This document shows, piece after piece, positions 32,423 through 41,157 of a stretch of 64,000 nucleotides of DNA. This stretch comes from Kitasatospora viridis. GTDB lineage: Bacteria > Actinomycetota > Actinomycetes > Streptomycetales > Streptomycetaceae. The position numbers were made by a program, and so were the translations under genes. The DNA lies in assembly GCF_007829815.1 (NCBI RefSeq), contig NZ_VIWT01000001.1, forward strand, positions 4,493,001 through 4,557,000, given 5' to 3'. The notes beneath the pieces were generated by a model. The model was not told the origin of the DNA. It ran no database searches and was given only the letters and a program-made list of their open reading frames with translations. Each line of letters starts with the position of its first letter. Position 1 is the first letter of the stretch.

Positions 32423-33157
32423 TTGACCGGCAAGACAGTCGTGGTCATCCCGACCTACAACGAGGTCGAGAACCTGCCGCGGATCGTCGAGGAGATCCTC
32501 GGACTCGGGGTGGCCGGACTCGGCGTCCTGGTGGTGGACGACGGGAGCCCGGACGGCACCGGCGAGGTGGCCGACAAGCTCGCGGCGACCAACCCGGGCG
32601 TCGTCTCGGTGCTGCACCGGACCAAGAAGGAGGGCCTCGGCCGGGCCTACCAGGCGGGCATCGAGCGGGCCTTCGCGGACGGCGCGGACCGGATCGTGCA
32701 GATGGACGCCGACTTCTCGCACCCGGCGAGCGCGCTGCCGGCGATGATCGACCGGGCGCTGGCCGGCGCCGGCCTGGTGATCGGCTCCCGCTACACCGCC
32801 GGCGGTTCGCTGGACGACGCCTGGGGCACCCACCGGCGGTTGCTCTCCAAGTGGGCCAACTTCTACGTGCGCAGCATCCTGCGGGTGCCGGCGGCGGACA
32901 TCACCGCGGGCTTCAACCTGTGGACCAGGGAAGCGGTCGACGCGGTCGGCTTCGAGGACATCGAGTCCAACGGCTACTCGTTCCAGGTCGAGATGAAGTA
33001 CCTGGCGGCGCGGGGCGGCGTGCGGATCGCCGAGGTGCCGATCCGGTTCGGCCAGCGCGAGGCCGGCGAGTCGAAGATGTCGCTGAGCACCCAGCTGGAG
33101 TCGGCCTGGATGCCGTGGCGGCTGCTCTGGAAGCTGCGCGGCGGCAAGCGGCGCTGA
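32423..33157 (+). CDS. polyprenol-phosphate mannose synthase
   Basis: 244 residues. GT2 enzyme that transfers mannose from GDP-mannose to polyprenyl phosphate, the donor for extracytoplasmic protein O-mannosylation. DDGSPDGTGE and DADFSHP (nucleotide and metal sites) are clear. Start is a TTG at 32423 with AGGGGAACGGAG upstream. Only the catalytic domain is present; the fused apolipoprotein N-acyltransferase domain of mycobacterial Ppm1 is absent, as is usual in Streptomyces. Confidence 0.93.
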   Translation: MTGKTVVVIPTYNEVENLPRIVEEILGLGVAGLGVLVVDDGSPDGTGEVADKLAATNPGVVSVLHRTKKEGLGRAYQAGIERAFADGADRIVQMDADFSHPASALPAMIDRALAGAGLVIGSRYTAGGSLDDAWGTHRRLLSKWANFYVRSILRVPAADITAGFNLWTREAVDAVGFEDIESNGYSFQVEMKYLAARGGVRIAEVPIRFGQREAGESKMSLSTQLESAWMPWRLLWKLRGGKRR

Positions 33158-33176
33158 GCGCACGGGCCCGTGGGGC

Positions 33177-33884
33177 TCAGTAGTCCAGCCCCGGGTACCA
33201 CTCGCCGCGCCCGCGCGGGGTGAGGTCCAGCAGGTGCCAGACCGGCGACAGCAGGTCGATGCCGCGCTCGGGCAGGTCCGCGTCCAGCCGCGGGTGGACC
33301 GAGTACCGGTGCCGCACGGTGCCGTCCGGGTCGCGGGTGAAGACCGAGACGGTGGAGTCCTGGTGGCCCGCCCGGTCCTCGCTGCCCAGGTCGTACTTGA
33401 AGGTGTTGCCGCCGCAGCTGAGCAGCCGCAGCCGGTCCCAGCCGCGCCGCCGGGCGTGCGCGCGCAGCGGCTCCGGGTCGGCCGCGGCGACCACCGCGAA
33501 GTCGGCGTTGCGCAGCACGTGGTGGGCGATCCCGTTGAAGCCGTCCAGCCACATGGTGCACATCGGGCACGGGTCGACCTGCTGCTTGCCGTACATGAAC
33601 TGGTAGACCAGCAGCGGTCGGTCGGGGCCGGTGAAGAGCGAGGAGAGCCGCACCGGCTGCACCGGCAGGTCGCCCTGGTCGAGGAAGGCCGGGCCCTCCA
33701 GGAAGGTGTAGTCGGTCACGGCCGGCCCGGGCGGCAGCGCCCGGCGCAGCTCGGCCACGCCCTCCCGACGGCGCATCAGGTCGATCTCGGCGAGCTGGAC
33801 CGCGTCGCGCGCCGCGCGGTACTCGGGGGTCTCGCCGGGCAGCCGGGTCTCGTGCGGGTGGAACGGGGAGGGCGTGATCGGCAT
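33177..33884 (-). CDS. DUF899-family thioredoxin-fold protein
   Basis: 235 residues. Contains the family YxFMYGKQQVDPCPMCTMWLDGF region with a CxxC pair and the C-terminal SVFTRDPDGTVRHRYS. The fold resembles AhpC/thioredoxin; activity is undefined, possibly redox. Convergent with the mannose synthase gene. Confidence 0.88.
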   Translation of the reverse strand: MPITPSPFHPHETRLPGETPEYRAARDAVQLAEIDLMRRREGVAELRRALPPGPAVTDYTFLEGPAFLDQGDLPVQPVRLSSLFTGPDRPLLVYQFMYGKQQVDPCPMCTMWLDGFNGIAHHVLRNADFAVVAAADPEPLRAHARRRGWDRLRLLSCGGNTFKYDLGSEDRAGHQDSTVSVFTRDPDGTVRHRYSVHPRLDADLPERGIDLLSPVWHLLDLTPRGRGEWYPGLDY

Positions 33885-33944
33885 GTGGCCAGCGTCGGCC
33901 GGGCCGGTGGCCCGGGCAACCGGTGCGCGGCCGTTGGGGGGAGC

Positions 33945-33957
33945 TGACGGTGGGTCA
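33945..33957. repeat. TGACGGNNNGTCA palindrome, intergenic
   Basis: TGACGGTGGGTCA, 16 bp from the stop of the GntR-TetR gene; no stop codon is part of it. Confidence 0.7.
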
Positions 33958-33972
33958 GGCGCTATGGGCAGC

Positions 33973-35016
33973 TCAGCTGCCGGCCCGTTCGATGAACAGC
34001 GCCAGCCCGTCGAGGGTGCGCTCCAGCGCGAAGGCGAAGAGCCGGTCCAGGTCGTAGTCGAAGCCGTTCTCGTCCAACTGGCTGAGCACCGCGGCGAAGG
34101 CGGGGTACTCGCCGCTCGCGAAGGTCTCGTCCAGCCGGCCCTCCTGGGCGGCCATCCACTCCTCGTCGGTGAGCTGGTCGCCGCGCCGGTCGGTGGCCTG
34201 CATGTCCAGGTTGACCGCCATGCCGCGGACGAAGGCGAACATCAGGATGTGCACGTAGAGCTTGCTGCCCGGGTCCAGCGGGCAGTCGTCCAGCGCGGCG
34301 ACCACCCACTCGCCGTGCCGCAGCGCGTTGGGCAGCGGGGTCGGGCGGGTCAGTGAGATGGTGCCGCTGAGCCACGGGTGGCGGCGGAAGATCTCCCACT
34401 GGCGCAGCGCCAGCGCCTCCAGCCGGGGGCGCCAGCCGGTCAGGCCGGCGTCGGGCATCGGGTAGTCGCCGAGCACCTGATCGGCCATCAGGTCGAGCAG
34501 GTCCTCGCGGTTGGCCATGTGCCGGTAGAGCGCCATCGGGGCGCTGCCCAGCTCGGTGGCGAGCCGGCGCATGGTGACGGCGGCCAGGCCCTCGGCGTCG
34601 GCGACGGTGATGGCGGCCCGGACGATCCGCTGCCGGGACAGGCCGGGGCCGCCGTCCCGGGCCGGGCGCGGCTCGCCGCCGGCTACGGCGGATCCGGTCG
34701 CGGTGGGTCCGGTCGGGATGGGTCCGGGGGTGGCGGGTCCGGCGGCGGTGGGTCCGGCGGCGGTGGGTCCGGCGGCGCCGGGGCCGGGGGCGGCGCCGGC
34801 CACCACCGTGCCGGAGCCGGGCTGGGAGCGCACCAGGCCCTCCTGGCGCAGCGCGGCCAGGGCCTTGGTGGCGGTGGCCATCGCCACCCCGTACTCCTTG
34901 GTCAGCTGCCGGGTGGAGGGCACCTTGTCGCCCGGGCGCAGCGCGCCGTCGGTGATCCGCTGCCGCAGCTCGGCGGCGATGGTCAGGTAGGGCGGCAGCT
35001 CCTGGTGCGTCGTCAT
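33973..35016 (-). CDS. GntR-TetR fusion transcriptional regulator
   Basis: 347 residues from ATG 35016. Residues 8-72 are a GntR winged helix (YGVAMATATKALAALRQEG); 73-124 is a Gly/Pro/Ala/Thr repeat linker (AAGPTAAGPT); 127-180 is a TetR HTH (MRRLATELGSAPMALYRHM); the rest is a TetR C-terminal domain (TetR_C_1 type). Two DNA-binding domains in one chain suggest binding a compound operator, very likely in the gap shared with the divergent MFS exporter. Confidence 0.9.
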   Translation of the reverse strand: MTTHQELPPYLTIAAELRQRITDGALRPGDKVPSTRQLTKEYGVAMATATKALAALRQEGLVRSQPGSGTVVAGAAPGPGAAGPTAAGPTAAGPATPGPIPTGPTATGSAVAGGEPRPARDGGPGLSRQRIVRAAITVADAEGLAAVTMRRLATELGSAPMALYRHMANREDLLDLMADQVLGDYPMPDAGLTGWRPRLEALALRQWEIFRRHPWLSGTISLTRPTPLPNALRHGEWVVAALDDCPLDPGSKLYVHILMFAFVRGMAVNLDMQATDRRGDQLTDEEWMAAQEGRLDETFASGEYPAFAAVLSQLDENGFDYDLDRLFAFALERTLDGLALFIERAGS

Positions 35017-35066
35017 GCGGGCAAGTGTACTAGTGCGACCGTGTCGGATGGTCGCCAATTCGCCGT

Positions 35067-35124
35067 TGCACTGCCTAGTGCACTGTGCGTACTCTGTACA
35101 CAGAAGCGAGCGTACGACGTACGC
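35067..35124. promoter_or_regulatory. two perfect inverted repeats in gntR-tetR / MFS gap
   Basis: TGCACT-GCCT-AGTGCA (35067-35082) and GCGTAC-GAC-GTACGC (35110-35124) lie 43 bp apart centre-to-centre in the 150-bp divergent gap. ACTAGTGCGAC nearer the regulator start resembles the first half-site. Likely operators for the fusion regulator, controlling both genes. Confidence 0.62.
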
Positions 35125-35166
35125 GTCACTGGTGCACCGGCTGGTGCCCGTCCTTGGGGGGACCTG

Positions 35167-36714
35167 ATGACCCGACACACCGCCGCCCGCCGGCCCTGGC
35201 TGGCGCTGGGCGTGCTGATGCTCCCGCTGCTGCTGGTCTCGATGGACGTCTCGGTGCTCTACTTCGCCGTCCCGTTCATCAGCCAGGACCTGCACCCGAG
35301 CAGCACCCAGCAGCTCTGGATCTTCGACATGTACGGCTTCGTGCTGGCCGGCCTGCTGCTCACCATGGGGGCGCTCGGCGACCGGATCGGCCGCCGCCGG
35401 CTGCTGCTGCTCGGCGCGCTCGGCTTCGGCGCCGCCTCCACCCTGGCCGCCTACTCGACCAGCGCGGCCACCCTGATCGCGGCCCGGGCGGTGCTCGGCG
35501 TGGCCGGCGCCACCCTGATGCCCAGCACCCTGGGCATGATCCGCAACCTGTTCACCGACGAGAAGGAGCGGGGCAAGGCGATCGCCGTCTGGACCGCGGT
35601 GACCAGCGGCGGGATCGCGGTTGGGCCGGTGCTCAGCGGGCTGCTGCTGGAGCACTTCTGGTGGGGCTCGGTCTTCCTGATCAACCTGCCCGCGATGGTG
35701 CTGCTGCTCGTCCTCGGCCCGCTGCTGCTGCCGGAGACCCCGCGGATCCGCGGCGGTCGGTTCGACCTGCTCAGCGCGCTGCTCTCGCTGGCCACCGTGC
35801 TGCCGCTGATCTACGGGATCAAGGAGCTGGCCCGCAACGGTCTCGCGCCGCTGTCCGGCGCCGCGATCGCCGTCGGCCTGCTGGTCGGCCTGGTCTTCGT
35901 CCGCCGCCAGCTGACCCACCCGGACGCGCTGATCGACCTCGCGCTGGTTCGCAGCCGCGGCTTCGGCGTCTCGATCGGGCTGAACATGCTGGGCATGTTC
36001 GGGCTGGTCGGGATGGCCATCTTCCTCACCCAGTACCTCCAACTGGTGCGCGGCATGAGCCCGTTGACCGCCGCACTGTGGAGCGTACTGCCGAGCCTGG
36101 CGGTCGGTGCGATGGCCGCGCCGGCGGCGGTGCTGGGCCGGCGGTTCGGCAAGGCGCCGGTGATCGCCGGCGGGCTCGCGCTGATGGCGGCCGGGTTCGG
36201 GCTGCTCACGGCGACCGGGGCGCACGGTGCGCTCTGGCAGCTGCTGCTCGCGGCGAGCATCTACGCCGGTGGTGGCGTCGCGCTGATGTCGCAGGTCAGC
36301 GAGGTGGTGATGGCCGCCGCGCCGACCGAGCGAGCGGGCACCGCCTCGGCCCTGCTGGAGTCCGGCACCGAGCTGGGCGGCGCGCTCGGCATGGCGGTGC
36401 TGGGCAGCGTGGGCACCGCGCTCTACCGCTCGAAGATCGGCTCGGGCCCGGCCGGCGTGCCGGACGCCCTGCGGGGTGCGGTGCGCGACTCGCTCGGCGG
36501 CACCGAGGGCGTGCTCGCCCAGCTGCCCGCCGCCGTCCGCGGCCCGGTGCTGGCGGCGGCCCGGGAGGCCTTCTGCGGCGGGATGCAGGGGGCGGCGCTG
36601 GTCAGCGCGGTGCTGATGGCGCTCGGCGCGCTGGCGGCGCTGGCGGCCCGCCGGTCGCTCGCGGTGCGGGCGCCGGCCGCCGAGGAGAGCGCCCGGGAGG
36701 CCGTCACGGCCTGA
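35167..36714 (+). CDS. MFS drug:proton antiporter, DHA2 (14-TM) family
   Basis: 515 residues, ATG start. Family signatures: WIFDMYGFVLAGLLLTMGALGDRIGRRR (motif A) and GVAGATLMPSTLGMIRN plus the antiporter-type WTAVTSGGIAVGPVLSG motif C. Fourteen hydrophobic segments by eye, like SmvA/LfrA exporters of cationic drugs. Divergent from the GntR-TetR regulator that probably represses it. A hairpin follows. Confidence 0.92.
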   Translation: MTRHTAARRPWLALGVLMLPLLLVSMDVSVLYFAVPFISQDLHPSSTQQLWIFDMYGFVLAGLLLTMGALGDRIGRRRLLLLGALGFGAASTLAAYSTSAATLIAARAVLGVAGATLMPSTLGMIRNLFTDEKERGKAIAVWTAVTSGGIAVGPVLSGLLLEHFWWGSVFLINLPAMVLLLVLGPLLLPETPRIRGGRFDLLSALLSLATVLPLIYGIKELARNGLAPLSGAAIAVGLLVGLVFVRRQLTHPDALIDLALVRSRGFGVSIGLNMLGMFGLVGMAIFLTQYLQLVRGMSPLTAALWSVLPSLAVGAMAAPAAVLGRRFGKAPVIAGGLALMAAGFGLLTATGAHGALWQLLLAASIYAGGGVALMSQVSEVVMAAAPTERAGTASALLESGTELGGALGMAVLGSVGTALYRSKIGSGPAGVPDALRGAVRDSLGGTEGVLAQLPAAVRGPVLAAAREAFCGGMQGAALVSAVLMALGALAALAARRSLAVRAPAAEESAREAVTA

Positions 36715-36724
36715 CGGTGCGTCA
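36712..36724. repeat. TGACGGNNNGTCA palindrome at MFS 3' end
   Basis: TGACGGTGCGTCA; its first three bases are the MFS stop codon. Confidence 0.75.
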
Positions 36725-36735
36725 GATGGTGGTGA

Positions 36736-36764
36736 GGGGTGGCCGTCCGGCGGACGGCCACCCC
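36736..36764. terminator. bidirectional terminator after MFS gene
   Basis: Perfect 14-bp stem GGGGTGGCCGTCCG / CGGACGGCCACCCC around one G, followed by CGTTTC. It sits between convergent genes. Confidence 0.86.
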
Positions 36765-36781
36765 CGTTTCGTGCCGGTGCG

Positions 36782-39640
36782 TCAGCGGTGGCTCGGGAAC
36801 TCCACCACCTGCTGGTAGGTCGGGCGGTTCTGCCAGGTCGAGTTGGCGTCGGTCACCCCGCCCAGCGGGCGCTGGATGATCGAGTCGGCGCACCACTGGT
36901 CGCCGGCCGAGCAGCTGCTGTCACCCGGGTAGACCTGGGCGGCGGTCTCGGCGGCGGCCTGCTGCAGCGTGGTCAGCAGCACCGTGCGGCAGGCCGTGAG
37001 CGAGCCGCCGCCGCAGAACTGCTGGGCCAGCGGGCCGGCCACCGGCTGGCCGAGCACCGAGCGCAGGTCCTTGTCCAGGTAGCTCCACCAGCCGTACTGG
37101 AAGGACGAACCCTTGTGCGGGATCGACTCGTTGGCGCTGGTCGAGCCGCTGGTCGCACCGGTCTGGCCGCCCGAGGGGGATTCGTTGATCTGCAGCGCGC
37201 CGGTCAGCGCGGTGTACGCCTGGTCGCCCAGGCCCGGGTGCATGATGCCGTCGGCCAGCAGCGGCCACCAGGCGTCCATCAGCTGGATCGCCGTCGCGTC
37301 GGTGTAGACGTGGCTGCCCGCCGAGGTCTCGGTGCGCTTGGACCCGGCCGCCTGCCAGGCCGTCAACTGCTGCACCTCGGAGGCGAGCTGGGGGTCGGTC
37401 ACCGGGGCCGTGCCGATCACCTTGAGCAGGTCGGGCAGCACGTCCTCGCCGCGCAGGTCGGTCACCGCGGCGTCCTCCATCGCCTGGGTCAGCTCGGCCC
37501 GGGTCACCCCGCCCTCGGCGACCAGCGCCTTCACCCGGGAGTCCAGCAGGTTGGCGCGGTACACCGAGCCGTTGCCGTAGGTGGCCGAACCGTAGTCCGC
37601 CGCCTGCTTGTTGTTCCAGGAGACGTAGTAGTCCTGGTCCACCGACTGCGGGTGCTGGGCCGGCGGGGTGTACTGGGCGGTGTTGGTGGTCGGGTCGAAG
37701 CCCTGCCACTCGTAGGCGGGTTGGGCCCAGGTCGGGAGGTTCGGGTCGACGTCGGCCGGGCGCACCGGGTTGTCACCGGAGTTGTAGTAGGCGGTGTGCT
37801 GGGAGTCGGCGTAGAACCAGTTGAAGGTGTAGTTGATGTTCTGCGCCGCCTGCTGGAAACCGGCCGGACCCTGTACCACCGAGGGGTCGTTGAGCATCTG
37901 GAACCCGATGATCGAGTCCACCTCGTGGTCGTAGCTGGAGCGCAGCTCGGTGAAGGCCACCGGTTGCCCGCCGACCGTGCCGCGGGCGGTGACCAGGCCG
38001 TAGTCGGAGCGGTACATCACCAGCGAGTAGGAGCCGGCCGGGGTGGAGTCGGCGGTGGTCGGCGACCAGGCGTCGGTCTGCACCAGCTTGTCGAAGGGCG
38101 TGCAGACGCCGTGGTAGAGGTAGGACTGGGCGGCCAGGGTCACCGGCGAGCCGTCGGTGGTGCACAGCGGCACCGCGTAGGTGTCGGTGATGTCCTGCCC
38201 GGCCGAGGTCGCGCTCCACGCGTAGTCCTGGCCGCGGCCCAGCTCCACGTAGAAGCTCAGCCCCGCGAAGGCCGCGCCGCGCGCGCTGATGCCCGGGCCC
38301 TGCAGCTCCTCCAGCATCAGCAGCTGCGGGGCGAAGTAGCCGGTCTGCGGGCCGAAGACGGCCACCGGGTGGCCGCTCGCGGTGTACTTGCCGGAGACCA
38401 CCAGGGCGTTGGACATGCCGTGCTTGGCGGTCAGCAGGTTGCCGGGCAGCACCCCGGGCGCCGCGGTGGCGGCGGTCGAGGCGGCCGAGCCGGTCGCGTC
38501 GTAGACCAGCTGCTCGGGCACCACCGAGCCGGGGTCGGGCAGCGCGGTGCCCTGCGGGTCGGCCGGCGGCACCGCGTACGGGAAGGACTGGCCGTCGTGC
38601 AGGGTGGTGACCGCCTCCGGGTCGTTCACCTCGCGCAGCGAGTTCCACACCTGGTCGCCCAGGGCCGGCCCGTAGCGGGCGTCGGCGGCCTCCTTCACCT
38701 CGGCGGAGGCGAGTTGGCCGCCGCCGCCGGAGCCGAACAGCGCGCCGATCACCGAGGCCAGCGCGACCAGGTCGGTGAGCTTGAACGGCTGGATCGACCC
38801 GGCGTTGGTGATCGCGTTCACCTGCCCGGTCAGGTCGTACTCGCCGGGGAAGTAACGGCCGTTGTAGGACTGGGTGATGTACTGGTTGATGCCGTCCACG
38901 TACGCCTGGGCGTCGGCCAGCGCCTGCTGGCCGCGCGGGCCGGAGGCGGCCACCGAGCCGATCTGCGCCTGGAGTTCGTCCTCGGTGTACGGCGCGGCCT
39001 GCCAGAAGCTCTGCTCCAGCTGCCGGTTGGCCGCCGCGCCGCCCGCGAAGCCGGAGAGCTCGCCGCGGCCGACGTGCCGGAACAGGTCCATCACCCAGAG
39101 CCGGTCCTGGGCGGCCGCGTAGCCGGCGCCGAACTCGGTGCCGTAGCGGGTGGTTCCGGTGATGTGCGGCACCCCGGTGGCCTTGTCGCGGACGATGGTG
39201 ACGTCCGGGCGGGGGCTGGTGGTGCTGGCCACCTGGTCGGCGGGGACGCCGAACGAGGCGTCGTTGAAGAAGCTGTCGAGCTGGTCGTCGGTCAGGCCCG
39301 GGTAGCCGGAGGCGAGCGCGGCGTACGGGCCGAGCTGGTCGTCGGTGTGCGCGGGGCGGGTGCCGAAGACCTTGTTGGCGAGGATGTCGGCGAGGGTCGC
39401 GTTGCCGTTCTCGCCGGGCGGCAGGATGTCGTTGCACTGGCCCGCGCAGTAGTCGTTGTTCGCGGGGGCGGTGTTCGCGCGGGCGGCGGCCGGGGTGGCG
39501 TCGGCGATCGTGGTGCCGGCGATCGTGGTGCCGGCGATCGCGGCGCCGGGCATGGCGGCTAAGACGGCGGCGACGACGGCGCCGACGGCCGCGGTCCTGA
39601 GCGGTCGTCGGGTCCTTCGGCGGGGCATGCGTGGGGGCAC
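36782..39640 (-). CDS. secreted penicillin acylase family (Ntn-hydrolase) protein
   Basis: 952 residues from GTG 39640, chosen for a GAGGAG site 7 nt upstream; ATG 39628 is the alternative. Signal sequence RRPLRTAAVGAVVAAVLAA. N-terminal alpha-chain region to about 409, then autocatalytic Ser410 in KHGMSNALVVSGKY. Penicillin-acylase relatives process beta-lactams or N-acyl-homoserine lactones, including quorum-quenching enzymes from streptomycetes. Substrate is not readable. A long Gly/Ser/Thr-rich stretch follows in the C-terminal part. Confidence 0.88.
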   Translation of the reverse strand: MPPRMPRRRTRRPLRTAAVGAVVAAVLAAMPGAAIAGTTIAGTTIADATPAAARANTAPANNDYCAGQCNDILPPGENGNATLADILANKVFGTRPAHTDDQLGPYAALASGYPGLTDDQLDSFFNDASFGVPADQVASTTSPRPDVTIVRDKATGVPHITGTTRYGTEFGAGYAAAQDRLWVMDLFRHVGRGELSGFAGGAAANRQLEQSFWQAAPYTEDELQAQIGSVAASGPRGQQALADAQAYVDGINQYITQSYNGRYFPGEYDLTGQVNAITNAGSIQPFKLTDLVALASVIGALFGSGGGGQLASAEVKEAADARYGPALGDQVWNSLREVNDPEAVTTLHDGQSFPYAVPPADPQGTALPDPGSVVPEQLVYDATGSAASTAATAAPGVLPGNLLTAKHGMSNALVVSGKYTASGHPVAVFGPQTGYFAPQLLMLEELQGPGISARGAAFAGLSFYVELGRGQDYAWSATSAGQDITDTYAVPLCTTDGSPVTLAAQSYLYHGVCTPFDKLVQTDAWSPTTADSTPAGSYSLVMYRSDYGLVTARGTVGGQPVAFTELRSSYDHEVDSIIGFQMLNDPSVVQGPAGFQQAAQNINYTFNWFYADSQHTAYYNSGDNPVRPADVDPNLPTWAQPAYEWQGFDPTTNTAQYTPPAQHPQSVDQDYYVSWNNKQAADYGSATYGNGSVYRANLLDSRVKALVAEGGVTRAELTQAMEDAAVTDLRGEDVLPDLLKVIGTAPVTDPQLASEVQQLTAWQAAGSKRTETSAGSHVYTDATAIQLMDAWWPLLADGIMHPGLGDQAYTALTGALQINESPSGGQTGATSGSTSANESIPHKGSSFQYGWWSYLDKDLRSVLGQPVAGPLAQQFCGGGSLTACRTVLLTTLQQAAAETAAQVYPGDSSCSAGDQWCADSIIQRPLGGVTDANSTWQNRPTYQQVVEFPSHR

Positions 39641-39882
39641 GTTCGGGCTCCTCGCTCTGCAGGGTGGGGGTGCAGCATCGGGAAGGTCGAAGGTAAGGCG
39701 GTTACTGGCCGGTTGGCTAGCGGTTGTGCGCGGTTTTGTCATGATTCTTTGACATGTCTTGATCGGCTCTGCGGCCCCGCCGGTCGGTCTGAAGTAAGGG
39801 AGAGGTAAAGCGCTGGCTCCAGTTCGCCTGTTCGACAGATCCCTTTGGCCCAGCGCACGTCCAGCCCGGCAACAACGTTGGC

Positions 39883-41157
39883 ATGCGAGTCGCCATCGTC
39901 ACCGAGTCCTTTCCGCCGGAAGTCAACGGCGTCGCCCACAGCGTGCTCCGCACCGCCGAGCACCTGGTCTGGCGAGGCCACCAGCCCCTGGTCATCACCC
40001 CCGCCCCGGCCCGCGGCTCCAGCAGCCCGGAACAGACCTTCGGTCCGCAGACCCCCGAGATCCCGGTGGTCCGGATCCCGTCCATCCCGCTCCCCGGCTA
40101 CGCCCAGGTCCGGGTCGCGCTGCCCAGCGCCAAGCTGGGCGCGGCCATCGCCGAGCACCGGGCCGAACTGGTCCACCTGGCCAGTCCGTTCATCCTCGGC
40201 GCCCGCGGCATGGCCGAGGCCCGCCGGCTCGGCCTGCCCGCCGTCGCCGTCTACCAGACCGACCTGGCCGGTTACGCCCAGGCCTACCGGGTCGGCGGCG
40301 GCCTCGGCGCCGGCGCCGCCTGGCACCGGCTGCGCACCATCCACCGGGCCGCCACCCGCACCCTCGCACCGTCCACCCCGGCCGCCCAGGACCTCACCGC
40401 GCACGGCATCCCCCGGGTGCACCTGTGGCCGCGCGGGGTCGACTCGCTGCGCTTCCACCCCCGCCACCGCGACCAGGCGCTGCACCGGGCACTGGCGCCC
40501 GGCGGCGAGGTACTGGTCGGCTACGTCGGCCGGCTCGCGCCCGAGAAGCGGGTCGACCTACTGGCCGGGGTGGCCGCGCTGCCGGGCGTGCGGCTGGTGG
40601 TGATCGGCGACGGGCCGAGCGCCGCCGCACTGCGCGAACTGCTCCCCGGCGCCGTCTTCCTCGGCCGCCGCACCGGGGACGAACTCGCCCGCTGCTACGC
40701 CACCTTGGACCTGTTCGTGCACACTGGCCCGCTGGAGACCTTCTGCCAGACCATCCAGGAGGCGATGGCCAGCGGGGTCCCGGTGGTCGGACCGGCGGCC
40801 GGCGGGCCGCTCGACCTGGTCGGCCACCGGCGCACCGGCCTGCTGGTCGCACCCCGGGACCAACGGGCCGTCACCGAGGCGGTCGAGGAGCTGGCCGCCG
40901 ACCCGGCGCGGCGGGCCGCCTACGGCCGGGCCGGCCGGGCCGACGTCACCGCGCGCACCTGGGAGGCGGTCGGGGACCTGCTGCTGCGGCACTACGCGGA
41001 GGCGGTGGCGGAGCACCACGGGACGGCGGTGCGGTACCCGGAGGTGGAGGCGGTCGAGCGGGCGGCCGAGGCGCAGGCGGCGGCCGGGGCGGCCTCGCCC
41101 GGGGGCGCTCCGGTGCCGGTCGTCGCGCCCACCCCGGCCGAGGAGCAGCCGGTATGA
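39883..41157 (+). CDS. GT4-family glycosyltransferase (MgtA/PimB-like)
   Basis: 424 residues. Opens RVAIVTESFPPEVNGVAHSV; the GT4 nucleotide-sugar motif is in ETFCQTIQEAMASGVPVV with the conserved GYVGRLAPEKRVDLL. Similar to GDP-mannose-dependent alpha-mannosyltransferases of actinobacteria. C-terminal ~40 residues are Ala/Pro-rich. First of a three-gene overlapping operon; stop and next ATG overlap. Confidence 0.9.
   Translation: MRVAIVTESFPPEVNGVAHSVLRTAEHLVWRGHQPLVITPAPARGSSSPEQTFGPQTPEIPVVRIPSIPLPGYAQVRVALPSAKLGAAIAEHRAELVHLASPFILGARGMAEARRLGLPAVAVYQTDLAGYAQAYRVGGGLGAGAAWHRLRTIHRAATRTLAPSTPAAQDLTAHGIPRVHLWPRGVDSLRFHPRHRDQALHRALAPGGEVLVGYVGRLAPEKRVDLLAGVAALPGVRLVVIGDGPSAAALRELLPGAVFLGRRTGDELARCYATLDLFVHTGPLETFCQTIQEAMASGVPVVGPAAGGPLDLVGHRRTGLLVAPRDQRAVTEAVEELAADPARRAAYGRAGRADVTARTWEAVGDLLLRHYAEAVAEHHGTAVRYPEVEAVERAAEAQAAAGAASPGGAPVPVVAPTPAEEQPV

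Noticed and set aside
32196..32423. Possible integrative-element attachment site at tRNA-Val
   Set aside because: No integrase, no repeated tRNA 3' end elsewhere in the window and housekeeping genes on both sides.
33976..36225. Very long minus-strand ORF running through the MFS exporter
   Set aside because: Only the part 33973-35016 is real (GntR-TetR); the rest is antisense to a clear 14-TM transporter.
39730..39760. TGTCA-N8-TGACA inverted repeat before the penicillin acylase
   Set aside because: Short arms in AT-rich sequence; expected by chance and not tied to a start site.
39701..39840. PhoP-box-like GTTC direct repeats before the GT4 operon
   Set aside because: GTTCGCCT and GTTCGACA are 8 bp apart, not the 11-bp direct-repeat spacing of Streptomyces PHO boxes.
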